Shown here piece after piece: positions 48,931-60,790 of a stretch of 64,000 nucleotides of DNA. Position 1 is the first letter of the stretch, and every line of letters begins with the position of its first letter. Source of the stretch: Burhinus oedicnemus (taxonomy: Eukaryota > Chordata > Aves > Charadriiformes > Burhinidae). A model generated the notes under the pieces. That model saw only the letters and a program-made list of their open reading frames with translations, was not told the DNA's origin and made no database searches. The stretch lies in assembly GCA_008921705.1 (NCBI GenBank), contig VFFE01008908.1, positions 107,292 to 171,291 of the forward strand. The letters are read 5' to 3'. Position numbers and translations under genes: made by a program.

Positions 48931-51029
48931 GGTGCCAGCCTCTGAAGTTGTTGTCCCGGTTTGTCACACTTCCAGGTGAAGTACGTGAAAGTGATTATAG
49001 GTAATAAATATCTTTTTTTTTTAACTTATTGCAGAGGCAGTTTTTCCCCTGTTAATGAGGGTAATTTGACTTGGTTGAAGGATTGCAGTTCTTAAGAATT
49101 AATGCAGCAATCCAATTCAAAGATTTAAAGAGATCTAAGATTTTTCACAGGTCGTGTGCTAGTGAATGTGCTCCTATCACATAGCAGCTAATGGACTTGA
49201 ACAACAGTCTGTCATTTACTGTTACCTCAGTGTATAGCAGCTTTGCCCTTGATAGCAAGTATACTTTCCCAGCAGTGCAGGTTATTTAGTAGTGCGGTAT
49301 ATTTGTAACACTTTTGAGAGACGGTATCCTATTTCTAACAGCCCTAATTACTGGATAAAGCGAGGTTACCTTTCTGACTTTCTTAAGCGCGTGTTTGGAT
49401 CCTAATCTACGCAAGCCTGAAGTATTTTATGCTCTAACAGCCGACTGCTCATTCTTTTCAGATTTGTCTCGACGTATATACATATATAAAATAATTTTTG
49501 TATTGCGTTTTGCATGTATCAATGCACAAAGGTTAATTGCACAAATATGGAAGGGTTAGGCACTAGTCTCCATAAGGACCCATTATTTTTAGGGATGCAT
49601 TATTACCTTTTAACAGTGTTTTGTAATGACTTATTTGTAAATGCTGTTGGAAATGCTCTAATTTCTTGATCCTATTATGTTCCTGGATATTAAAAATCCT
49701 ATTTTAAGGTAATTAGAAGGATTCTCTTCTATTTAAATGTGCGTTCTCTAGACAGTGTCACTCTATACTCTGCACACAAGAACCTTTGTTCCTTAATTAG
49801 AAAAAGGACTAGAGCTCATTAATTGTGGGTACAAAGTGATGTCTGCTCAAATGGAGAAGCAATAATACAGTTTAAATAATGATTGATCCTACGTTTTAAG
49901 TCTTATACTATTTCGTACTGATAGTGATAAATAAGCAACATATAATGCAGGTTCCAAAGCATTATGTTCCAGTTTTTATTGGAAGATCTCTTTTTGCAAG
50001 GATAAACCTCTGTCGGGCACAATAAATAAAGGATGGATGGTACATACACAGCATCTGCCATTTAGAAAAGTCAGCATTTGTCAACAGTCGCACCACAGTG
50101 ATAGCTGAGATACTGGCATTAACTCCACCCCATACTTTGAAATAATTGTGGTAGCTGTGCAGTCAAAAGCACTTTGGATCTTGGCCTTACAGAGCTATTA
50201 TTGTGATGAAAAGAATATTTTAATTACTGCTCACAAACAGGAAGAGTTATAAATGTTTGAGTATTTTGCAGGCTGTTATTTTGGAGGATGGAGACAAGTG
50301 TACTTTGTTCTCTGAATTTTACCAGCTCTCTGGCATCCCTTTGGGAGGAGGAGGACACAGCTTGGGAAGTTAAACCCAACACCCTTTACCAAAAGGCTTG
50401 GATTTACATGATGGCCACGGAGCAGGGGTGGTCCGTGATGTGCAGCAAGCGTCACCCGAAGGCAGGCTGTGCTCCCGAGCTCCAAAAATCAGGAGCCCAT
50501 GTTGGTGCTGAGCTCGGGGGGTCCCGCTGCCAGGGTGGGGTGCCGGGCCGGTGTCTGTGTGGCGTTGGAGTTTGGGTCTTTCATCATCTGAATCTTTCCA
50601 AAATTTAGGGCTGGAGAGGCCAGGTCGTTGGGATGTGCATCATTCGAGGGTGATGACCTTCGGGCTCCCCAGCCTGCATCTCCGTCTGCTCCACAAACCC
50701 AGCGGTGCCGGCTCCTCTCCTTGTCCCACCTTGCCTCAAAGACTTAAGAAAGAGAAAACCAGTCTCATTTTCCTAACCCTAATGAAAATATGCATTAACA
50801 AGGGAAAGCGTTTCCCACGTGAAGAATAGGGAAGTTGGAAGATGGAGTCATTAGGCTTGTTTTTCCTTCTAATAGTTTCACGAATGAAAATGGTGCACGC
50901 TGGAACGGGGTGTATATTTCACTCAACGTGAACCGGCACTGAAAGAACCCCAGAAAATAGGGGTTTTCTTGGTATCCTTCTCTGCTGCATTCCTCTTGGT
51001 GGGAAAGAAAAATAGTTTTTAAAAGATAA

Positions 51030-51780
51030 AAAACCTGTTCTTCAATTGACTATGCAAAAATCTTATTGCAGTATTTATTCCAAACCTGCACACATAATGT
51101 TCAGTCAAGGAGAAAACAGCAAAAAACAGTTGTTGATGGACTTAGCAGAGAACTGGATTAAATAAGCATTAGTCTACTGAAGCTGATTACAGGAATATGA
51201 AAATGCAGTATCTTAATGGTACATATTTTCATGTGGCAGCTCAGTTGCCTTTCATTTTGCAGCTAATATGTCTATTCTTATGAGTCATTTACTTCTTTAA
51301 TTACCTTTTGCAGGCAAGGCACCATGGTATATTAATGTGAATGATTTTTACTGCCAGTTTATCATACAATGCCCCAGAAGTTGAAAGGCGTAATTGACTT
51401 GGAAGAGCAGCTCATGAAGGAAACAATATTTAGTTGACAGTTTTCCTTGTACTCTCTGTTGACGTTTATGAGTTTACACTATGCTAAAGGAGTAATAAAC
51501 ACAATTTTCTTTCAATAACAGGAAAGAGTCGCTTTTAAAATACATTTGTGGAAAACAGATTTGTTCATTTCTTGAATAATATAAAATACTGCGTTTCCAG
51601 TGATGAGATGTATATAAGATTGTCAATTGAATTAAACCTCGGAAGGTGCATTTATAACCTGCCTTAGAGCGTTAAAAGATATTAGGGTGCATATGAATCG
51701 AATCAATTTAATGAATATTTAAATTATACACAGATTTGGATAAATCATATTCAGAGCTGCGTGTTAGATTATTTAGTGGC
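51030..51780. promoter_or_regulatory. candidate conserved non-coding block
   Basis: Frame-free, repeat-free DNA with homeodomain-type TAATTA/TAATTG words (near 51298 and 51392) and mixed, non-simple composition. It resembles conserved non-coding DNA by texture only. Confidence 0.28.
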
Positions 51781-52079
51781 CTTCTCTTGCCGTCAAGTGC
51801 GAAAGTTTGAAGTGGGAATTTGAGGGGATGGAGGCTCTTTTTCTGGAGATGGAAAAACACTCATCGGAAAGCTCTTGATAAACCCTGATTGGAGGATTAT
51901 TGCCAAAAGTTCCTACAACTTTCCTGAAGCCACAGGCTCGAGGAAGGTTTAAAATCAGCTTTGCAATCCGTCAAAGTCCATTTTCTTCTGGAATGCTACT
52001 TTTATTGAAATGACCTTGTCAAATCGCAAATTCTTTTTTTTTTTCCAGCATCCCCAGGACCGTGCGCAGGTATGATTAA

Positions 52080-52475
52080 TCATCCCATCCCGCTTTAATT
52101 AATTTAAAGGCGCACATGCCCAGGGCGGGAGCGAGAAGCCGGCTGGCAGAGGCGAGCGCTTCCTCGCTCGGCTTGCAGAGAGTTAAACTTTTCACAGTTT
52201 TCCCCGATTGTTTGCAGTTCGGCCCTCTGCAACATAATGAAAGTTTTCTAGCCATCTGTTGTTAAGCTGGCGGTGAGCAAGGCCAGTATATCCAAACAAA
52301 GTGCTGGCCTGCTGTAAACTGAACCTGTCAGTTCAGCATAGCTGGGCTGACCTCCCCGGGCGCGGGGCAGCGGCGGTACCAGGCGCTGCCTGCCTGCTCC
52401 GCTTCCAGGGGAACTACTTGGGGGGACCGTGTTTACTTTTTCCACTTCGCGTTCCTCCCACAGGCTTGAACTGGT
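52080..52475. other. CpG-enriched patch
   Basis: Roughly 20 CpG across 390 bases, concentrated in 52110-52215 and 52355-52450 (for example gggcgcggggcagcggcgg). It is flanked by AT-rich DNA on the left and a T tract on the right. Possible weak regulatory islet; no transcript structure is evident. Confidence 0.35.
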
Positions 52476-52525
52476 TTATACTAAATCTTTAAATTGACAC
52501 TGGGGCGGGTTGGTTTTGGGTTTTG

Positions 52526-52577
52526 TTTTTTTTTTTTTTTTCTCTATTCTGAACTTTTTCCTTTTTTTCCTCTTTTT
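52526..52577 (+). repeat. T-rich low-complexity tract
   Basis: Sixteen T followed by mixed T/C sequence. Confidence 0.75.
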
Positions 52578-55500
52578 GAGGGGGCTACCGAAAAAAACCC
52601 AAAAATCTATTAAAACCTCACGGTTGCTGGTATTTGAGCTTTTCGGAAGTGATGCGGCGGAACAGGGCAACAACTCAGTGTGTGCATGTGTGCCGGCAAG
52701 ATTGTCTCTCAACAGAAAGAGGCATGTTCCCAAGTATCCCAGCTTGCTTTCTAGCTCCTATTGTTCCCTTTGTTCTGTATTATTTAAGATCAGTTATTCA
52801 TTTGCTTCTGAGGGTTGGGAATAACAGGCAAGGTAGAGCAGAGCAACCGGCATCTATTGTCTTCCTGTGAACCACGGTTGCATCCAGAAGTGGCTGGAGC
52901 AGCCTTCCTCCTGCTTCTCTTCGCTTCCGGCTGGGGATGGAGGGGTGGTAGTTTCAGCGTAAGATATTAGAGAATTTGAAACTTTCTGAGCAGAATTGCA
53001 GAGATCAGACTGGAAATGCCCTTTGCTCGCAGGGCTGTGGGGCTGGGGCTTGTTTTCCTTTCTCGTTGGTACTAAATACACGCTGGTTTGGCCTCCCCTC
53101 CTCTGCCTCTGCATTTGTGCTTTTCCCAGTCCTGTTCCTCAGACTGCCTTCCCTTTTTCCTTCCTACATAAATGCTAGTTTATTTATTCCTATTTGTCTG
53201 GGAGGTAATACATGTCATTTCCCTGCTAATATTCACCCAATGCAAGTGATTTTAACTGTTTTTAAGATTGCCAACAGAACTCAAAGTGCCAGTGCCAGGA
53301 AAGTAAGTATTAGGTATTACCTGGTTTTGGTGTTTGTTTTTTGGACTAGACTTACAGTAAATACCTTTGTGCTACTGCTGCTGCCAAAATCACTCTTTCT
53401 GCTTTGTTTTCTGCACTTGGGCTATACCTGCTCACCAGTCTTTGGCTGGATTACCTCCTGGTTCTTGGAAAGCAAGCCTGATTCTCAGTGACCCCAAATG
53501 CTGCAGTTCTCAGTCAGGAGGAATTTTTGCCTGAGGAAGAGCTGCCGAATTTGTGCCCTGCATGAAACCAAGCTGCGCCTTTGAAAATGCTCATCGCAGC
53601 CAGTCCGTATCTTCACGGTGTGTAGCAAATGTACTGGAAGCTCTGGAAAAGCAGTAGAAATCTTTAGAAGTCATACTTTGCCTTTCCAGAAGAGCCCACC
53701 AAGGGCTTGTGCCGGTCCTGCCGGAGGGTGGGAGCGCCCAGGTGAAGGGATGCAGGGATGCAGTGGGCAAGGTGTTTCAGGCTACAGCCCCCGCCGTGTG
53801 TTTTTGGGGCAAAAGGAGAATGACAGTGGTGAAAACCACTCGATTTTAAATTAAAGCGACTGCACTTTACCAGGAAACCCCATCCAGCTCTAATCTGTTT
53901 GTAAGGTGACTGACACATAAAGTGCTTTTTGTTTTAAGGTAGAGGGAAATGCATTCAGGATAGAGTTTCTGGTATAAATGTCAGGTGCAACGCAGTGCAT
54001 GCTCACTCAAAAAGTCAAGCAGATAACCTTGGCATTTAGGGACATTGCCTTGTATAAAATGAAATTGTATTTTGTTTTTAAAAAGGAGGACTACATTAAG
54101 AGGTCACCTATTAGCTGTGTTTTTGCTAGCTGTCTGAAACTCAGCTCTACTGTCTATTAAACTCAAACCACTGTGTAAACATTCCTGTGTTGTTCCTGGT
54201 CTCTACAATGGCCAAGGGGATCGGGTTTCACCTGCCTGCACATCTTCAAGCAATTAAAGCAATTAGCTTGAAGCCATTTCACATTCAAGGTCTACAGTGA
54301 CATTCAAGTCCAGAAGAAGTCTAGGGGAAAGGAAAAAAGGAGAGTAGAGAAGGGGCACACAAATAACCTGCGAGGCGGTTTTTGGACTTAGAGCAACTTC
54401 CAGATGCGGTGGTGAGGCTTTGCAGCGAGCATGCAAAGTTGCTGCTGTGAAAGGGGAAAGATAAAGAAAAAGCACCTAACGACCCTTTAAATTACACCCA
54501 AGTTTTGCCTGTTTTGCGCTGGGAAGGGAGCGGGGGGAGAGAGGAACAGCAACGTGATTTGGAACGATATTGGTGTGAAATAATACGGTGTTGGTCTTAT
54601 TTACTGACATTTCTCCTGGCATGGAGATCGTATTTTTCTTCTCATTTAGGTGGGGATTTGTATTTGGTGTTTACATTGTAAAACTGCACTCCTCCTGGCT
54701 AATGTATCCGTTACAGTGACATTCAGCGTTGAGTTTAGTGATTCCAGCAGTAAGTCTTGAAAGCTGCTATTTTTTAAAAGGTTGGAGCAGATTAGTGGTG
54801 ACCTTAAAAGATTAAACTAGTACAGTTTAAAGATAAATAATCAGCCTTTAGCACATTAGATAGCTACATAAGCATGACAGAAGGTGACTTTCTTACAACA
54901 GTTTCAGAATCCAGGAAGCATTTTTACATTTGTAACTTGACTAAGGCAGGGAATGGTGTTTTGCAGAAAGCGAGATGTAAACTGATTGCACCACTTCAAA
55001 CTGGTTAATACAGTTTTAAATCTGCAGTTTTCCTGTTGGTTTTATTATGCAGAAGAGGCTAATTTTAAAAGCTATGCCTGCTGCAAAAGAAGATCTTGCT
55101 TTGCTGTCCCGGAGGGTGTTCTTAATCAGAAATAACCGCAGGCTAAATTATAATGTGGAATCCTGCTGCCCTTTAACCTAACACTGCTGCTCGTTCGGTG
55201 TTTGTTAACAAACAGCTCTAAGTACAAAATTGTTTGAGAATTACTTTTTCATTATATTTGCTGACTTCAATTAGAGTAAGAAGCTTATTTGGGGAAGAAA
55301 AATTAAAAATGTATGGGTTTCTGGAGAAAGTTTCAGCAATTGTTTCCCGGCAAGTGTCATCTTTGGTACATATCTGCGGACTCCGCAGCACACGTAATTC
55401 AATTTAAATAAAATTATCTTCCGAACTAATATTTCTGCACCGGTGGGAGAGGCAGCGCTCAAGAGCGTGCCAAGACTCAGCCCTTTGAAAGACGCGGAGG

Positions 55501-56880
55501 CTGAAATGGTGGCAGGGGCTGAGGCCAGGGCCCCTCTTGCGCCCAGGAGGGGGATGCCATTCCCCGCTTTCCTAACGAAGGGGCACAGATTCCCCATCCC
55601 TGTGGGGTTTTAGAGAGCTGGGCTAGACGCGAGTGGCACAGTGTCCTGGTTTTATTTCGCTTTGAATAACACGTAATTGAAACGTACGCTCGGCAAATTA
55701 ATTGGTGAGATGAAGGTAAGAACTGCTGAGTTAGTAGAGACGGCACAAGCCCTCCTCTTTTTTTCCCCTGAAGTTTACATGCTGGAGCGGAAGCGCTGTG
55801 GTACTCAGAAAGGAGGTGATGCCTCTGTAAAGCAGATCTTTCCAATTTTTTTTTTTTTCCCTAGCTTAGTCTTCTGTTTCTATGATCTGCCTTTTGAACT
55901 GTTTTTGTGGCTGATCAGTTCCACCTAATATGTCTCTTGATTTCTGCTATTGTAATACTCAGACGACATGCTGTTCTCTTCATTTTTATAAGCTTTAGAT
56001 GCTCCTGCCTGTCATACTCTGGCGGTTTATCTTCAGCGTCTGGATTTGCTTTCAGACTTGCATGTCTATCAAGCTGCTGTTGCTTTGAATGTGAGATCAA
56101 AAGAAGATGAATTCCAGTAAAAAATTTCCTTGTATGAAGAAAAGATTGGGGGCCTATGTAAACATCCCACTGACAGCTCCCAATGAGTTATTTTAGCAGA
56201 GCATTAGCACCCAGAATGACAGACAGTCCAAGACTACATGCTAAATAACAAATCAGTCCCTTCAGTGGCAGCAGCACGTTGCCACAACAGCAATACATTT
56301 TCTAAAGGAATCCTGTTCCTCTTTTTTATTGAATATGGCTGTTCGACTGCTCATCTCTTCGCGAGCTGCCTTCGAGTGCCAGCTCCAGTTTACTTTTTCT
56401 TGACAATATCTGTGCCATGTCACCAATATGACAGAAGACAGGGCTTTGATAATTGGGTGGGGAGACGGTTAGTTAGTCATCTCGAGTTAAATAGGTAGTT
56501 TGGTTTAGGGAGGGGAAGGAGACGACGAAGAAGGGGAAGCATCTGCCTGAATGCTAAACAAACGCAGGCTTTCGGAGATGCTGGATGCAAGTCCTGCGCC
56601 CGAGACAAGTTGCATTTTTTGGGTGGTTGTTTACATTTCAATTCACGCAGTTAGAGAAAATAGCTCTGAAGCCCGGCCAGCCTCGCGAGCCGGTTTTAAG
56701 AGCAAGTTACAGCGCTGTAGAGGATAGGAAAGTCAAGCTTGGCTGAACTTATGTGCAAATATGAATTTGCCTAGATACAGAAGCGAGGTGTGCTTTTTGC
56801 CGCTGTTTGGTCTAGTTGGGGACATAATTAGTTCTGCATGTTTCTGCTTACAGGCGGGGGGAATTTAATAACGCAGAATT
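52578..56880. other. non-coding DNA
   Basis: No gene is supported. A 171-codon plus-strand frame (52976-53491) is rich in Phe, Leu and Ser because the DNA is T/C-rich; it has no domain that I recognise. AT-rich DNA at 54600-55430 carries no frames of note. Confidence 0.55.
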
Positions 56881-57540
56881 GCTAGATTTTTGCGCCTGGT
56901 GTAGCGCTAAACCCAACTTTGAGATTACCTGCGAGCTCCCGCCGATCTCCCCACTTCGCGAGGGAAGAATTAGGGAAGGAATGCTTTGCGGTTTCTTTGT
57001 CATTTAGTAAAAGCAGAGGGTTGCTACTGTGGAGGCAGAGACCCGGTGGCTGCCGGCGAAGGGCAGTGCTCCAGCGCCGTCTCCCTCCAGCCTGCGCTCC
57101 GGCTGCACAGCACTTCCTGTTTATTCAAACATCTTTTTACCATTCTTCAGCCCCCGCTTCACAGAAACAGCCAGAAACACATCTCCAGCGCGAAGACGGA
57201 AATCTAAAGGCAGACAGTAAGAGCTTACTCTGTTAAACTCTTCATTTTCTCTGCGAGCGCTCAGAGAAAAAAGGAGCGTGCAGGCAGGGCTGAACTTTTA
57301 ACTTGCTGCCTCGCACGGGCGGCTTGGCAGCGCACGGAGGGGAATTGCTTAGGTTTAAAGCAAAAGAAACCCGTTCAGGTTGTTTGCTGCGGTGTTGACG
57401 ACGAGGGTGGGTTTTTTGGCATGGCTTCGGAGAACCGTGGTGAGGACTAAGTCCTCTTTCGGGGCGCCCGTCGCATTGCGACGTGCCTCTGGAGTGGGAG
57501 CAGCTGGATGTCACCGGCCCCCCTGCTCACCGGGTGCTGC
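56881..57540. promoter_or_regulatory. CpG-enriched region, possible promoter or islet
   Basis: About 40 CpG in 660 bases, densest in 57300-57500, with GC rising from an AT-rich left flank. It contains an ETS-like acttcctgt (57113-57121) and several gcg words. No TATA box or clear exon boundary stands out. It could be a promoter of a transcript running to the right, but no coding exon follows that I recognise. Confidence 0.4.
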
Positions 57541-57568
57541 GGCTTCTCCTCGCACTTGCCCAAGTGGT

Positions 57569-57605
57569 AAAAAAACCCCAACCAAACAACCCCCCCAAAA
57601 AAAAA
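57569..57605 (+). repeat. A/C-rich low-complexity tract
   Basis: Runs of A7, C4, C7 and A9 separated by short A/C words. Confidence 0.75.
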
Positions 57606-58256
57606 GGAAATGTGGCTGCTGTTCTGGGCAGCAGAAGAGAGAGGTGCAAGCCCGCCGAGTCGCTTTTTGTTTTCTACAAATTGTTTGCATCGTGGCTCTG
57701 GCACTGCTTGCGAACCAGCCTCGCTAATATTTGTACCAATTTCATGCTAATAAAAATCAGGCTGCTGAGACAAGCATGGCTGTTATCTCATTCATATTAC
57801 TATTGTTTAGACCTGTGGTACTACAAAAGGAAAGGGAAAGCGTGCTCACGCCGGGTAATGGTTGTTAACTTCTCACGTGAGGGATTTTCTCTGCAGTTTT
57901 TCAGTATTAATGATTGTTGTATGAATGGTCTTCAGGGGTTGTTGGAAGATAGCACAGATCCTCTGGGTAATCCGTGTTGCAACACGTATGCTGGATTTTT
58001 CCCTCTCTGCTCAAATGGCTTTAAAAAACTACTCGCTATTTCTCAATTGTTTCTCCCCCCGCAAAGTCCACTGAAATAGCAGGTAACTTTTTTTTGGTAA
58101 GCATTCATGGTGCTCCTATAGTGTGAAACGTAAGAGCAAATGGAAAATATGCTGCCTGCCCTATGGAGAAAACCCATCCTCCTCGAGGCTCTTCCTGCCT
58201 CTCCGAGATCCAAGTACACTTTAAAATTTTAAACGGTAAACCCCCATCTTCCTAGA

Positions 58257-58278
58257 AAAGAGAGCGAGAGAGAGAGAA
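58257..58278 (+). repeat. short (GA)n microsatellite
   Basis: About ten GA units with one gc interruption. Confidence 0.7.
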
Positions 58279-59470
58279 ATCAAGCTGTGTGTTCAGCCAA
58301 ACCGCAAGTACAACAAACATATTTTTAAAATATATTGCTAGTCTGGCTTTTTAATGTTCAGAAGTTGTTCTACTTCGCAGGAAAAAAAAATGGTGTTTGC
58401 AACTGCCTTAAGGACAATTTGTTTAACAGTAGGAGTAATTGCATGGGGAAAATGGAAAGAGTGACTGAAGTTATTTACTCAGATGTTAGTGTAGGTGTGG
58501 GGCAGAAAACTCACTGTGGGAACAGTGGGCTGCTTTTCTTGGTATCTTAGTCTATTTGATGACCATCAAATTTCCCAGCTCACTGGTTTTGTTTTTTCTG
58601 GATGGCATGTTTGATTATTTATCAGAAGGGAAAGGGAGTAGCTGAAGCAAATAAACATGTGACCGCGCTGTGTTTTGTTTTCCACTCAGAAGGCCATGCC
58701 CTTTAACAGATATACAGAAAATAATAAACGTATTGTTTTATGATAAAAGGAAATTATGTGTATCATTTTCTTTAGCAAGGCCATTAACCCCTTGTGTTCG
58801 GTGGTCTCCGCCTTCTGGCAGCTTATTGTGTTTGCAGCTGGGAATTAAAGGCACTTAAAACCCCCTCTTGGGTGGAACGTTTCCATGGATTACTGCTTCA
58901 CCCCTTTGGATTTGCTGGATTTATTACGTGGTCGTTTCTGCCTCAGCACAGCCCCGGTCCGCTCCCCAGTCCTACTTTGGGTACGATTGACTAAACGAGA
59001 GGCGCTTTGAATTTGTAGAAGGGTGCTGACTTCTGAAGAAACCTTGGGAGGGAGAGTACTGCCGGGAGCTTTTTGCCGCTGATACTGGTGTCTGTGCAGC
59101 ACGAGGGGTTGCAGCTGTATTTGGTCCGTTACAGACAGTGTCAATTTATGGGATTCTTTTTTAAATGCCAGGTGTCTAGCATGTAACGTGTAGTATTTCC
59201 TTTGTAATAACCAGCTTAGGACAATGCTCATTATCTTCGCTGAAAAAAAAACAACCAACCCAAACCTATAAACTAAATCACTGTCAGGAAGTAAAATACC
59301 GGTTTGCCTCATCTCTGGGAAGCATGTTGCATGCTTTAGCTGCTTTTATGGGATTAAAAGAAACAAGTTAAGACTGTCATGCACATGAAAGGAAACCGAG
59401 ATGTGGTTTGTTTCACATTGTGCAGGTAGGTATAAATTTAATAGACTGACTTGCTTTCAAAATCTCTCTT

Positions 59471-59600
59471 TGTCTCCCCGAATCGCATGTCAGTTCCAGC
59501 GCGTTGATGAGCTCTGCGGTCCGTAATAACGCCTGACTGCCGCTGCCCCGCAGGTGCCGTATCGGCAGGAGGGTCGTCCTCCTCCTCGGGGATGTAGGTT
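59471..59600. other. short CpG cluster
   Basis: About 12 CpG in 130 bases, including agcgcgttg, gccgctgccccgc and cctcctcgggg. It is short and isolated. Confidence 0.4.
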
Positions 59601-60294
59601 CCCTCTACGGAAAGGCTTCAGATCAAAAAAAAGGAAAATTTGCCTGACATCTTGAAGTTGCGTTCAAGTACGCGCATCGCTGGTGGGTCTAGGGAGGAGC
59701 AGGGTGGATGCTTCACCCGCCGGCTCCAAGGGGAAGCCCAAATGGGTGCAGGGACTGAAGCGGCAGGTTTAGTTTTGAGGGAAGAAAAAATGGCAGTTGA
59801 AATACCGGGGAGAGGAAGGGCTGGCAAAATAAGGACCTGAAACTTAAATGTGATGCGAAGAAGAAAGAGGAAATGAGCAGCTTGGGGCCAGGTGACGTGG
59901 GCAGGGGCTGGGCCGGGGACTTGGGCAGCTGCCCTGTGCCCGGTGGCCCCCGGAGAGTTGAGGGCGCTCGAGACGGGCTGGGAAATGGGGTTTGGGGTCA
60001 GCGGTGCGGGATGGAGGTACCTGAGAAGGCAGAGGGGCAGGAGCAGTTGGATCCCGTCGGACAAGGGGTCTCTCCAGCCCTGGCTGTAGTCCTTAGGCCT
60101 GTGCAGGACAGTTAGAGGACCTGTCTCCGAGGCAAAGTTTCTTCCTAGCCTCCAGTGATTAAAGGTTTGCTCGTGCCCTGAAGCATAAATGTTTGTACCC
60201 TAATTTATGTTTTTATCTTTCCAAAGGTAGCTGTAAATGCTCTCATTACTATCTGTGCAAGTGTCTAATCCTTTCTTTCCATCCTCCCCATGCT

Positions 60295-60790
60295 CTTGGC
60301 ACTGGTGATATCTTCTGACAGTAAGTTCCAGAGAGTAATTATGAGTTGTGTATTAAGAGAGAAAAAAAAAAAAAAATCCCTTTATCTGCTTTAATTTTTT
60401 TTTTTTGTGGTTGTTGCTTCCTGACTTCATTCAGTGTCCCCTTTCTCTTGCGTTATGAGAAATAGCAAATAGCGCCAGATGTACCTTCTCAGGCCGAGTC
60501 ACAATTTGTGTACTTTTATCATCTCCCCTCTTACTCATCTCTCGCTAAACTAAACACTCCCACCCTTATCAATCTTTCCTCGTATCTGCCGAGGCCTCTA
60601 ATCATTTTTGTCGCCTCCATCTGAACCTCGCCTATTTTTGCTTTACCGGAATCTTTTAAAATTAAGGTTTTTAGAAGCCGTTCTAAATTAGGTTGTGCCA
60701 TAGGCTTGAAGTATGGAGATGTGATTTGCAGCATTAGTTTCCTGTGTTTTGGGCTGTCTCAACATTTTGCTTACTTCATTCATGCAACAG
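60295..60790 (-). mobile_element. ancient CR1/L3-like LINE fragment
   Basis: On the plus strand it reads as the reverse complement of an old CR1-clade LINE. Landmarks in order are cagtaagttccagagagtaatt near 60320, 'cattcagtgtcccc' near 60430, atcatctcccctcttactca near 60520, cgctaaactaaacactccca near 60543, tcaatctttcctcgtatctg near 60570, and cctctaatcatttttgtcgc near 60595. The tail has 'ggcttgaagtatggagatgtg' near 60703. This order matches amniote LINE copies that I know from turtle and crocodile genomes. It is interrupted by A15 (60362-60376) and T-rich runs that probably arose after insertion. Confidence 0.65.

Larger units (their letters stand above)
47881..52079. other. non-coding DNA
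   Basis: No gene is visible. It contains a CpG cluster at 48834-48930 and AT-rich DNA with many taat/atta cores at 49440-50270. The block at 51030-51780 is listed separately. From about 50830 to 52247 there is no open frame longer than about 60 codons. Confidence 0.55.
57541..60294. other. non-coding DNA
   Basis: Contains the tail of the longest open frame in the window (57483-58079, plus strand, 198 codons), which lacks recognisable motifs; part of it is an A/C-rich tract (57569-57605) read as Lys, Pro and Asn. A small CpG cluster sits at 59471-59600, and GC-rich DNA at 59660-60080 has overlapping frames on both strands. Confidence 0.5.

Noticed and set aside
52976..53491. 171-codon plus-strand frame with hydrophobic stretches resembling a membrane protein.
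   Set aside because: The Phe/Leu/Ser richness follows from T/C-rich DNA. There is no family signature and no conserved loop residues.
56156..56180. A tgtaaacatccc word identical to the 5' end of miR-30 family members.
   Set aside because: The downstream sequence cannot supply the pairing 3' arm and no hairpin of pre-miRNA size forms by eye. It is a chance match or a forkhead-type site.
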